This document shows positions 33,575 through 44,894 of a stretch of 64,000 nucleotides of DNA, one piece after another. Location of the stretch: contig NC_084469.1 in the NCBI RefSeq assembly GCF_027409185.1, forward strand, positions 99,759,835-99,823,834, read 5' to 3'. A model generated the notes under the pieces. The model saw only the letters and a program-made list of their open reading frames with translations. It was not told the DNA's origin and searched no databases. Source of the stretch: Cynocephalus volans. Taxonomy: Eukaryota; Chordata; Mammalia; Dermoptera; Cynocephalidae. A program made the position numbers and the translations under genes. The stretch's first letter is position 1. Each line of letters begins with the position of its first letter.

Positions 33575-36500
33575 ACAAAAAGTTGGTTTTTTGAGAAGAT
33601 AAACAAAATAGACAAACCATTAGCCAGGTTAACTAAAAAAAGAAGAGAAAAGACCCAAATAGCAAAAATCAGCAATGAAGAAGGAGACATCACAACTGAT
33701 ACCACAGAAATACAAAGAATTATTAGAGATTATTATAAACAACTATACACCAACAAATTTGAAAACCTGAAGGAAATGGGTAAATTTCTGGGCACACACT
33801 TCCAAGACTGAACCAAGGAGAAATAGAAAGGCTGAACAGACCAGTAACAAGCAATGAGGTTTGATATGGGAGGTGCTCTGTTGTCCTGGGCTCAGGTCTC
33901 AGGACACGCCTCTGGCTTTGCAGCCACTCCCTGAGGTCTCAGGATATCTCCTCAGAGATATCCCTTGGAGGAAAGTTACTGTTGCCACTTAGACCTATTT
34001 TTAGCACCAACTCGGGGAAAATGAGACCACAAAGGGCTGGCTTATGCAATCCACTGGCTGGGCATGCTCAATAGAGAGCACAGAATATTCTTGAATATGC
34101 CCAGTGCACATAACTGGGAGCCACCCTCTAAATTGAATATTCATTAGAGAAACTGTAAAAGCCAAATCCTAGCCAAAGGCAAGTTTGTTGCTCACTTTCC
34201 TGGTGGCAACTGGCAACCTGCACTTTGCTGGCTGAGGTGTGTATATTTTACTTTGTATCTAACTTACTTTCAGCAAGCAGCTGCTCATTCTCTTGAGCCA
34301 GCCTGCACTTTGTACTAAACTTTAAGTATGTTTTTCTTGCTTTTGTTTAGATTTGATGTGTGTACTGAACTTACTTTTGTGTGAAACTTGGTGTGGGCCC
34401 TGCTCAGTCTCTGCAGCATGCCACACTCTCTCTGTGAAACCTGTATTCCTCATCTGTTATATTAAACTTGTTCTCGCTTTTCACTGTGACTCTGCCCTTG
34501 AATTCTTTCCTGTGACTGAGTCAAGAACCTGGTAAGAGGACTGGGCGGGTTGAGGCCGACTGTTGGGCCCCCCTGGACCCTACCTCCGACATCAGATTGA
34601 AGCAATAATCAGCAGTCTCCCAACAAAGAAAAACCCAGGACTGGATGGCTTTACTGCTGAATTCTACCAAACCTTTAATGAGGAATTAACACCAATTCTC
34701 TTCAAACTATTCCAAAAAATGGGAACAGAGAACATTATCCCAAACTCATTCTGTGAGGCCAGCATCACCCTGATACCTAAATCAGACAAAGATACAACAA
34801 AAAAAGAAAACTACAGGCCAATATTTTTGATGAACATAGACATAAAAATCCTCAACAAAATATTAGCAGACAGAATAGATCAAACACATCAAAAAAATTA
34901 CCCAACATGATCAAGGTGGGATTCATCCCAGGGATGCAAGAATGGTTCAACATATGCAAGTCAATAAATGTGATACACCATATCAGCAAAATCAAGAACA
35001 AAAACCATATGATTATCTCAATAGATGCAGAAAAAACATTTGACAAAATTAAACATCCCTTCATAATAAAGACTCAGCAAATTAGGTACAGAAGAAATAT
35101 CTCAGCACAATAAAAGCCATATGCAACAAACCCACCACCAATATCCTCCTGAATGATAGCTTTCAGCTCTTCCCTTAAGAACAGGAACAAGACAAGGATG
35201 TCCACTCTCACCACTCCTATTTAACATAGTATTGGATGTACTAGCCAGAGCAATCAGAGAAGAGAAAGAAATAAAGGGCATCCAAATTGGAAAAGACGAA
35301 GTCAAACTGTCCCTGTTTGCAGATGACATGATCTTATATATAGAAAATCCAAAAGACTGCACACACAAAAAACTTAGAGCTGATAAACAATTTCAGTAAT
35401 ATTGCGGGATACAAAATCAACACTCAAAAATCAGTAGCGTTTTTATGCTCCAACAACAAACTAGCAAAAAAAAAAAAAAAAGAAATCAAGAAAGCAAGCC
35501 CACTTACAACAGCCACACACACACACACACACACACACAAACTGGTAATAAACTTAACCAAGGAGGTGAAAGATCTCTGCAACGAGAACTACAAATCACT
35601 GCTGAAAGAAATTAAAGAGGATACAAAAAGATGGAAAGACATTCCATGCTCTTCTACTGGAAGAGTTCTACAATTCTACAATATACAGATTCAATACAGT
35701 CCCCATCAAAATACCAATGACATTCTTCACAGAAATAGAAAAAAACAATTCTAACATTCTAATAGAACAACAAAAGACCCTGAAGAGCCAAAGCATTCCT
35801 GAGCATAAATAAATAAATAAAGCCAGAGGCATTATATTACCTGACTTCAAATTATACTACAAAGCTGAAGTAACAAAAACAGCATGGTACTGGCATAAAA
35901 ACAGACACTTGGACTAATGAAACAGAGTAGAGAACCCAGAAATCCACCCACGTACATCAGCCAACTGATCTTTGATAAAGGCAACAAGAAAATACAGAAG
36001 ACTGCCTCTTCAATCAAGGCACAGGGGAAACTGGACATCCATATATAGAAGAATGAAATTAGACCAGTACCTCTCGCCAGTACCAAAATCAACTCAAAAT
36101 GGATTAAAGACTTAAATAATAAGACCTCAAACTATAAAACTCCTAAAAGAAAACATAAGAGAAACACTTCAGGATTGGGCAAAGACTTTATGAATATGAC
36201 CCCACCCCCCAAAATAGACAAAAACCCCATAAATGTGATTATATGAAACTACAAAGCTTCTGCACAGCAAAGGAAACAACAGAGCAAAAAGACAACCTAC
36301 AGAATGGGAGGAAATATTTGCAAACTATGCATCCAACAAGGGATCAATAGCCAGAACATATGAGGAATGCAAACAATTTAACAGTAAAAAAACAAGTAAC
36401 CTGATTTTAAAATGGGCAAAAGAGCTGAATAGGCATTTCTCAAAGGAAGACATATGAATGTTCAACAGACCCATGAAAACGTGCTCTACCTCACTAAGCA

Positions 36501-37332
36501 TCAAAGAATTGCAAATCAAAACCACACTGAGATATCATCTCACCCCAGACTGGCTATTATCAAAAAGACAGAAAATAACAAATGCTGGGGAGAATGCGGA
36601 GAAAGGGGATCCCTCCTACACGTTGGTGGGACTGTAAATTAGTACAGTCATTATGGAAAACAGTATGCAGGTTCCTCAAACAACGACAGATAGATCTTCC
36701 ATATGATCCAGCAATCCCACTGCTGGGTGTATACCCAAAGGAATGGAAATCATCATGTCGAAGGGACACCTGCACTGCAATGTTCATCTCAGCCCTATTT
36801 ACAATAACCAAGAGTTGGAGCCAATCTAAATGTCCATCAACGGATGACTGGATAAAGAAAATGTGGTATATCTACACAATGGAATACTACTATGCCATAA
36901 AAAAGAATTAAATTCTGCCTTTTGCAGCAACATGGATAAAGTTAGAGAAAATTATGTTAAGTGAAATAAGCCAGGCACAGAAAGAGAAATACTGCTTGTA
37001 CTCACTCATAAATGGTAGATCAAACAAACGAACAAACAAACAAACAAAAAAACAAAAAACCAAAATAAATAAAAAAGAAAAGAAAGATACAACAATCACA
37101 ATACTTTGTTGAACTTTCTAAAAGAGAGAACAGAATGGAGGCTACCAGAGGTGGGAAAGGGGGTGATGGGGTTAGTGACAAATTGGTAAAAGGCCACAAA
37201 AAATGATTACATTGTGTAATGTGGAATACGCTAATTATCCTGATCTGAGCATTGCATTTTGCACACGGGTACTGATATTCAATGCTGGACCCCACAGATA
37301 TGTACAATTAGGTTTCAATAAAAAAAAAAAGG
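33575..37332 (+). mobile_element. Older 5'-truncated L1, split by a solo LTR
   Basis: Decayed ORF2 text begins mid-domain (aaaaagttggttttttgag) and runs through the FADD region (near 35320), the C-terminal knuckle (36580-36640) and a 3' UTR to a short A-run at 37320. Target duplication TAAGATATTTCT (33563-33574) against TAAGATGTTTCT (37333-37344). Many frameshifts and a CA repeat at 35517-35539 interrupt the frame. A 733-bp LTR sits at 33862-34594. Confidence 0.8.
33862..34594 (+). mobile_element. Solo LTR of an endogenous retrovirus (class I-like)
   Basis: The TG...CA ends (TGATATGGGA to CGACATCA) interrupt otherwise contiguous L1 text. A 4-bp flank pair ggtt/gatt (33858-33861, 34595-34598) fits a 4-bp duplication with one change, as class I (gamma-like) elements make. 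A related copy lies at 50948-51662 on the other strand. No internal viral genes are present. A TATTAAA-type poly(A) signal lies near 34460. Confidence 0.75.
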
Positions 37333-37745
37333 TAAGATGTTTCTGTAGGCCCCTGGAAATTGCTCCTTATCAAATTAAGACAGCTTTGTCCTGTTCTTTG
37401 TTTACTCAAAATTTGTTTTCTTGTGTTTATCTTTTCTTAAAAGAAAAATGAGCATCATATCTCCCAACTGTAATATGTAGAGGACAAAAACAAGGTGCGG
37501 AAGGATATAGACCACGTGGTCACGTTTTTATAAAGCTTTCAGATGTGCAAAATAACCCAGTATGTTGTCTGTGGGTACGTGCATAATTAAAGTATTTTTA
37601 AATATGATGTTATCCAAGTTTGGGAGGGCAGTTGCATTGGGGAAGGAAAGAAAAAAATAGGAACAGAGAGGGGTTCATTCCTAGAACATCCACTCTTTTT
37701 GCTATAATTTATTTACTTTTAAGAGGATCTGAAATAAGTGAAGAA

Positions 37746-37856
37746 GGGCTGGCTGGTTAGCTCAGTTGGTTAGCGCACAGCCTTGTAACACCAAGGTCAA
37801 GGTTTCAGATCCCCATGCCAGCCAGCTGCAAAAAAAAAAAAAAAAAAGTGAAAAAA
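37746..37856 (+). mobile_element. tRNA-Ile-type SINE monomer
   Basis: ggctggctggttagctcag, agcgcacagccttgtaacac, then agccagctgc and an A-tail. Flanks aataagtgaag and aataggtgaag are a near-perfect target duplication. Confidence 0.8.
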
Positions 37857-38129
37857 AATAGGTGAAGATGTCAAAACTTCATAAAGCTGAGTAGAAGCCA
37901 TATGGCTTTTCATTTTTTTTTTTTGCATACCTATTTGTGCGGTTAATTTTTTCATAATAAAAAGGCAAAGCCAAAATTAACAGCAATAACCAAAGTGTAA
38001 CATGCCCTTTGCATGGAGCTGAGTTCCCTGGTTATAGTGACCCTCCCATTTCTACAGAGAATGGAGACTACGGAGTGGTCCTGGCCTTGGAGCTGAATCC
38101 TGGGACGTTCACCTTCTTCTCACATTAGT
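37857..38129. other. Unassigned sequence
   Basis: No gene or repeat recognised. Confidence 0.4.
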
Positions 38130-38560
38130 CCAAACCCCTTGTGCCTGCTATTCAGGTCCTTGCATGATCTGGCCCCAGCTGATACCCCAGCCCCAGTCTA
38201 TTGCCCCTAAGTTGGTCCCAGCTTCTCCAAAGAGTCCTTTTCCCTCACCTACCCAATCTTTTGTATTGATACCATTTTGGGAACATTCTTTCAACTACCC
38301 GTGTTCTCCAGAATAATTCTGACTGCTTGTCCAGGCATCACCTCCTCCAGGAAGCCCTCCTGAGTCCTCCCGGCTCAGTCAGTTGCTTCCATGTGGTCCT
38401 CATAGTCCCTGGACTCCCCAGATTCATCACATTGTTTTAAAATTCCATGGTTACATGTTCTGCACCCCCCTGGGCCCCAAGAAACAGGACTCCTTTCCCT
38501 GTCCTGGGCCAGGGCTAGAGGTTTGTGGTCTGTGGTGAGGCTTGTATGTCAGACTTCTTT
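38130..38560 (+). mobile_element. L2 LINE fragment
   Basis: Old L2 text: tccttgcatgatctggcccc, ctgcttgtccaggcatcac, cctccaggaagccctcctga. No frame survives. Confidence 0.6.
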
Positions 38561-39232
38561 TCTCCCCTCACTTCCTCTGCACAGGAAAAGGCATAAGCAG
38601 CCTTGGACAGCTCCACCCTGGTTCCCCAAGACACCCTCACCTACAGGTATGTACAACAGAGACTCACTTTCCTGCCCCCTTGCCTATGCCTTGGCTGTGC
38701 CCTGTGCCCTTTTTTTTCTGCCAACACCAAACATGTCCTTGAAAGCACCATTCCAATGCTATCTCTTCCAGAAAACCTCCTCCAATCCCCCAAATGAATT
38801 AATTCTTTCTCCTTTATAAGGGCTGAGGAATCAATTCCATCTAAATCCTTGCCCAAGAATGTATCCTGATGGTTGCCTTAGACAGAGATCGTGCAGTCCT
38901 TGTGGGATTTTTTGGTTTTCCTCTCTGGGTACTACCATTCTTGAGAGTACCAGAAGGAGGATGTGCCCCTCCAAAAAGTTCTGTGCCACAGCAAAGTCCC
39001 ACTGCTAAGGCAGATGTCAGTGCTTGTTGACGCAGTCTCCGTTTCTGATGACAAAGGTAAGATGAGTCTTAGGACTCGGAAAAGGAGACTTCTAGGAAGA
39101 GGAGCAGGGCTCTCCCATTTTTTTGGAAAATGACCTTCCTCAACCCCTCATTGTCCTTTAAGCATTGCCGACATTTAATGTTTAACCTCCCTCTTGTACT
39201 TGTTTAGCCTCAAATACTCCACAAAGTACTTG

Positions 39233-39236
<4 letters not shown>
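38561..39236. other. Unassigned sequence
   Basis: A second L2-like block may lie at 38700-38800 (cttccagaaaacctcctcc). Otherwise nothing recognised. Confidence 0.4.
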
Positions 39237-39314
<78 letters not shown>

Positions 39315-39315
39315 T

Positions 39316-39382
<67 letters not shown>
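39237..39382 (+). repeat. (GT)n microsatellite, about 146 bp
   Basis: Almost pure GT dinucleotides with one interruption (gtgatgggtg at about 39311-39320) dividing it into two long runs. It is the longest simple repeat in the window. Confidence 0.95.
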
Positions 39383-39383
<1 letters not shown>

Positions 39384-39479
39384 TGTTTGATTCTAAAGTC
39401 ATTTCTGCTCTTCCCAACTGTAAATCACAGATCTGGATATGTTGCTCCTGTACAGCTAGTTAATTACTGATTTACTTCA

Positions 39480-41100
39480 GAGTGCTACCCAGCAAGTTCT
39501 ACTTATTGCCTGCTCAAGAGCATGTAGATTACCCCCAACTCCACTACTGTAAACAACACTGTGATGAACATCCTTGTAAAATAAACATCCTCTTTGAAGC
39601 AACCCTTCCATTTTCAAAATATCAGAGGGCATGTACATCTTAATGTCACTGCATACTTCCAGATTGCTTTCCAAAATTATAGCTAATTTACACTCTCAGC
39701 AGCAGTAAACAAAAGTTCCCACTTCCCAACATCCTCACCAACACTTAATACCATTCACCTTTTAAATGTTTGCTGTTTTGATTGGTATAAGGTGATATCT
39801 TATTACTTCTGCTACAATTAGTAGAAATTAAGCTTTCCTCAAATTCATGCTCAATCTTCAGTCTTCTCTGAATTGCCTCTTCATTGTTTTGGGCCATTCT
39901 TCTATTAATTTTATTGATTATTGTCTTTTCTTTTTCTTTCTTTCTTTTTTTTTGGCTGAAATATTTTTGCATGTCCCAGAAAGCAATCACTTTTTGGTTA
40001 TATATGTGGCAATTATCTCTTCCCAGTCTGATACCCACCTTTTAATTTTATCTGTGGTGTCCTTGGTTTGACAGAGACTCTCAATTTTGATATGGCCAAA
40101 TGCCTCTTTTCTTCTCCTTGCTTTGGAATCAACTTCAAGAACCTTTTCTACAACTCTGGCACACAGTGATATTTGCCTGCATTTTCTTCAGTTAGCTAAC
40201 AGTTTTGTCACTCATCTTTGGCTCTGAGATACATCTAAAGACCGCCTTTGCATGTGATATAAAGGAGGGGTTTAACTTATTTTTGCTCCATACAGTGAAC
40301 CAGTTTTCTCAAATCTATGTTCTGTATAATCCAATTATATCAGATTATTTCCTTTTGGTGTGATTGCCTCTTCCTGTACCAAGATCCTACTGTTTTTTTA
40401 AATTAACGTTTTATTGTGATATGGTTTACTGTCTGGTAGGTGGCGTCTTCCTATATTGGTTTTGTCCCAAAGTTGGCTTACAATATATAAAAATTTACTC
40501 TTCCACATACATTTTTTAAAAAGTTTGCTAAGGCACTGGCTGGTTAGCTTCACTGGTTAGAGTGTCGTACTGATAACACCAAAGCTCAGGGTTTGGTTCC
40601 TGTACCAGTCAGCCACCAAAAAAAGCAAAATAAGAAAGATAAAGGAAAAAAAGAAAGAAAGAAAAAGTTTGTTAAGGTTTTAAAGAAATCAAGGTGGAAT
40701 TTTGCTTGGTTTGTAATTACTTGCATTAAAATTGGGAAGAATCAACACCTTTACTATGTTAATTCATCTGACTTCTGGGAACATTAGATATCTCTATTTA
40801 TCTAAATTATTTAAAAATATCCTTTAATAGAATTTCATTTTTTTTCCTCTGGACAGAAGGTCTGCATTCTTTATTGCATTGGTTTTTAGAAACATTACAG
40901 TTTGGGTTGCTGGTATAAATGTCTTCTTTTCCACTATATTTTTGGTCTATTGTTTCTATTAATGTTGGTAAAATTATCACTTTGTTAGGCTCTTTTGAAT
41001 TGCAATATTTTATTGTTTTAAAATAATAATTTTTTTCTCTTCCTTTCTAAACCTTATACCTTTTACACTTTTTTCATGTCTTATACCTTTTGCTAGGATC
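39480..41100 (-). mobile_element. Old L1 antisense fragments
   Basis: Antisense ORF2-like text (cacttcccaacatcctcacc, gattggtataaggtgatatc, tttgacagagactctcaat), much decayed, with a SINE inserted at 40531. Exact limits are uncertain. Confidence 0.5.
40531..40670 (+). mobile_element. tRNA-Ile-type SINE monomer
   Basis: ggcactggctggttagcttc, gtactgataacaccaaagc, ggttcctgtaccagtcagcc, then an A-rich tail with aaagaaag units. The end of the tail was set by eye. Confidence 0.75.
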
Positions 41101-41649
41101 TTTAATATTATGCTAAACAGTAGTGGTGATAATGGCACACTTGTGTTCTTCCTGATTCAATCCCCTCACATTGTGCAGGTGGAGGTGGAGAAGGCTTGGG
41201 TCTAGCCCTGCTGTCAGTGGCAAGTTTCTTTAGAGTTGGAGCCTGCCTCTTGAGTACCATCTGAGGCAGGAGGGGTTGGTGGGATTCAGAAAAGTAAACA
41301 GAGATACAAAAAATGGTGGAAGACAAACTAAGATTTATCCAGCCAACAGGAGAGTCCAAAATGGTCATCCAAACTGAAGAGCCAGATGCAGCATAAAACC
41401 AGGAATGTAGAAATCAGGGAGGGACTATGTTACTCTCTGGGCTGGGTGCCTTTTTAAAATGTTAGTTCTTCAATCACCTGTGTTATTTCTTCTCAATTAG
41501 TGTCTGTTTAGGCTTTCTATTTTTACTTGGATTAGGTTTTTTTAAGAAACTTTTTTTTTTCCAGATCTTTTAAGTTTATTGCAATATGAGCACACACAGT
41601 GTTTTCTTAAAATTATTCTAATTGCTCTACTAGTTTTGCTGTATTTCCT

Positions 41650-42320
41650 TCCAACCAAGCATTGGCAAGGATGTGGGGAAACTGTGACTTTCATACATTG
41701 CTGGTGAGAAAAGAAAATGCTACAACCACTTTGAAAACTTTTAGGTGTTTTCTTAAAAAGTAAAACACACACCTACCATATGACCCAGCCATCCACTCCA
41801 AGGTATTCACCCAAAGAAATAAAAGCATACATCCACACAAACAGTTGTACACAAATATTTATAGTAGCTTTATTTTTCATAGCCAGAAAGGAGAAACAAC
41901 CCCAACATCCATTAACAGGTGAATGTATTAATAAACTGTGGTATGTCCATACAATGAAATACTACTCTGCAATGAAAAAGAATAAATTATTGATACATGA
42001 AACACCATGGATGAATCTCAAAATAATTATGGTGAGTGAAAGAAGCCAGACTCAAAAGGGTACAAACTGTGTGATTCCATTTATATAAAATCCTGGAAAA
42101 TGCAAACTAGTCTAATGACAGAAAACAGATCAGTGGGTGTTGGGCGTAATGGGGGGAAGAATTACAAAGGGGTACAGGGAAACTTTGTTGGGTGATGAAT
42201 ACATTCAGTCTCTGGATTATGGCGATGGTTTTACAGAATGTATATACACACATATATGTGTACTTCAAAATATTAGTGGAAAAATAGAATTAAAAGATAA
42301 TATGAATCTTTCCATGAGCC
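41650..42320 (+). mobile_element. Old L1 (L1M-type) 3' end
   Basis: Sense-strand text: aagcattggcaaggatgtgg, ccatatgacccagccatcc, ggtatgtccatacaatgaa, tgggtgatgaatacattca. A decayed ORF2 end and 3' UTR. Confidence 0.7.
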
Positions 42321-43790
42321 TTTTGAAGACCTTTGGTGTGTGCATGTCTGTGTTAAAACTCATCAAATTGTGGACTTTCAGTATGTACTGCTTATCTTAC
42401 ATCATGAATGCCTCAAGAAAACTGTTTTTTAAAAGTATATTTGGAAAAATAAATGAAGAAAACATTTCCGGTTAAAAATAATCACAGCCCTATGACTTAC
42501 TGAGACCAAGGGGTCCCAGTCACCTGTGTTCACGGATCAAGTTCATTTTTAAAGGAAGCCATCGAGCCTGTTACTCTGTGTGTGTGTATGTGTGTGAGAG
42601 AGAGACAGTGACAGACATCTCCAGGTATCCACTGAAGCTCACAACTGCCCCTACCTCTCAGCCAGTTTCTCTCCAGAATCTCAAACTCAGGGCTACTTGA
42701 AACATGCTAAAAACATACAACAATGGCGACAGCCATTTGTTTTGAGATAAGACCAGACCGCTGCTACTAAGACTGTGCCTGGCCACGAAGCCATCTATCC
42801 TCTGCCTCGTGGCAGAACATTGCTCCTGTATTGCTGAAAAGTTCCATGGGGACTTGCTTCTACGTGTTGCCCCCACCCCCACCCCCAGAGATTCTTCTGG
42901 AAGAGTTGGTCACATGTCTCTGGGTGTCTGGCTCTATGCCCTGCTGCAACCAAGCAACAGCTGCATTATCAAGAGTCTGGTGCCCTGGTCTGAATCTTGT
43001 GTACAAGCTTTGACTCTTAGATTATATGTTTCCTGCCTTACCCCCATGTGTAATCTGTCTTTCTTTTTTAAAGTCTTTGTTTGTTTTCATTTTATTTTGT
43101 CATAAATATCTCCTTCATCTCTTCCTGGAAAAAAGCAGGAAAACAGAAATTGAATAACATTTTAAAATAAAATGTGGATGATGGTTACTATTTCTGAGTG
43201 TTGTTGAAAGGCTCAAGAAGATGGAGTGTGATTATTTATCTACAAGAGGGGCTGGGACATCCTAGTCAATGCTCAATTAAAAAATAATAATAAATAACAG
43301 ATTATCTAGCCATGTGATACCCTGAGTTGCTGGAGGGAGTCACCTCATCAAGAAGAAAGCCCTCAACAGATGTGTTCCCTGGACTTCGGACTTCCCAGCC
43401 TTTGAAACTGTAGTGCAAGGAAATTCACACCAGGGGAGGAACCTTGAACTGATGGGAAACTGAAGCTGGCGGATACATGATCCAATCCTACCTGTCAGAT
43501 GGCAAATCGTGTTCGATGCTTCTCAGATGTGACACTGATAATCTAACACCACATTGACCTTCCTCCTTTCCCTCTTTCACTCTCCCACTTACTCACTTCT
43601 GTCTTCTATGATCACAGACAAATAAAGTATCTGCACTCAAAAAAAAAATTATTTTTTATCTTCTCAGCAAGGCTCGCTCTGGTCACCCTACCTCCTGCCC
43701 ATTGCCCAAGCCCCAGCCCGCCCAAGCCCTTTATCCTACTTGACTTTTTCTTCCTTTCACTGTTTTCATAGCACTTTTAAAACTACCGTT
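42321..43790. other. Unassigned sequence
   Basis: It holds a short GT/GA repeat at 42578-42603 and an AATAAA with a following A-run at 43620-43650 (aataaagtatctgcactc), which could be the tail of an old retrocopy or LTR. A small LTR-like scrap lies at 43340-43430. No gene supported. Confidence 0.4.
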
Positions 43791-43794
43791 TTAG

Positions 43795-43995
43795 GGTTCC
43801 CACCCTTTGCACTACTGACACTGGGGACTGGATCATTCTTTGCTGTGAGGGGCTGTTCTGTGTATTGTAGTGTTTTGAGCAGCATCCCCGCTCTCTGTTC
43901 ACTAGATGCCAGGAATACAGACACACACATACACACACCCCAAGTTGTAACAATCAAAAATGTTCTAGGCATTACCGAAAGTGCCCAGAGTGATA
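43795..43995 (-). mobile_element. MER5A (hAT-Charlie) DNA transposon fossil
   Basis: ccctttgcactactgacac, ggggctgttctgtgtattgt, agcagcatccccgctctc and ccaagttgtaacaatcaaa match the MER5A pattern as I remember it. Confidence 0.7.
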
Positions 43996-44079
43996 ATTGG
44001 CCCTGATTTAACCACTGTGCTATATAACTTACTTTTTAAATTATGTTTATTACGTTTAGCATGGGGTCTGTCCCCCTCT

Positions 44080-44400
44080 GTCCCCCACTGGAATGTCAGC
44101 ACCAAAGAGGAAGGGATTTGCTTATTTTGTTCACTGATGCAGCCCCAGATCTCAGATCAGCGTCTGGCATATGGTAAGTGTTCGACACTTGTTGAAAGGA
44201 TGCATGAACATTAGTGTTCCACGTGCCTGAGATGCTGCTGGGTTTGACGTGCATAACCTCACTTCCTTATCACAGCGTCCCTGTGAGGGAGCCCCTGCCA
44301 CTGTCCCCCTTTTCACAGAGGAGAAGCTGAGGCTTCTAGGAGCTCATACTACACACACCCCCAGCCTCCCACCCACCCAGTAGTAGAGTCCAGCAGCTTA
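44080..44400. mobile_element. L2 3' end followed by a reverse MIR
   Basis: 44080-44205 is an L2-like end (ccactggaatgtcagcacc, gcgtctggcatatggtaag). 44225-44400 reads as a reverse MIR (cttttcacagaggagaagct, gaggcttctag). Confidence 0.55.
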
Positions 44401-44719
44401 GCTGAGCACCACCTCCGCAAACATCTCTTCCTGCCTTCTGCTGCAAAGGGATTAAATTAAAGTCAGGGTCAGACCCAGCCTCTGGCAGGCACCTGCAGGG
44501 GACTCGAGGAGGGAAGATGAACTGTCCTGGTGGCCACGCCTGAGGGGTCTTTCTCAGGAAACAGCAGGGCTCAGAACTTGACCAGATTCAGCACATCCAT
44601 ATCAGGAGGAGGCCCAGCCCCAGGCCTGCAGGAGATGGGGGCCAAGCTGCAAAGAGAAGCCACCAGCACCAGCCCGGGCATGTAGCTGCCACTGTCAGGA
44701 CAGGGAGGCTGGAATTGCC

Positions 44720-44894
44720 TCGCCCCACCCAGTCCAGCCCAGAAACGGCCCAGCCCTGTGACTGGTCAGTGGGTCCCTGTTACCAGGATTTGAGGCACAG
44801 GAAATGGGAAGAAAGGAAAGGAGAGTGGGTGGGGCCAGGGTGGGGGTGGGTGCTAAATTTATATCTCTGCTGAGGGCTGGGCACCTGCACCACC
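44720..44894 (+). promoter_or_regulatory. CLEC4G: Proximal promoter of CLEC4G
   Basis: Directly upstream of the start codon is a purine-rich tract (aggaaatgggaagaaagga) with ETS-like GGAA cores, and a TATA-like aaatttatatc at about 44855. A start 25-30 bp after that TATA-like box would leave a leader of only about 10 nt before the ATG, so real transcription may begin further upstream. All of this is motif reading only. Confidence 0.35.

Noticed and set aside
39194-39463. Cys-Val / Thr-His repeat peptides
   Set aside because: They are translations of the GT microsatellite.
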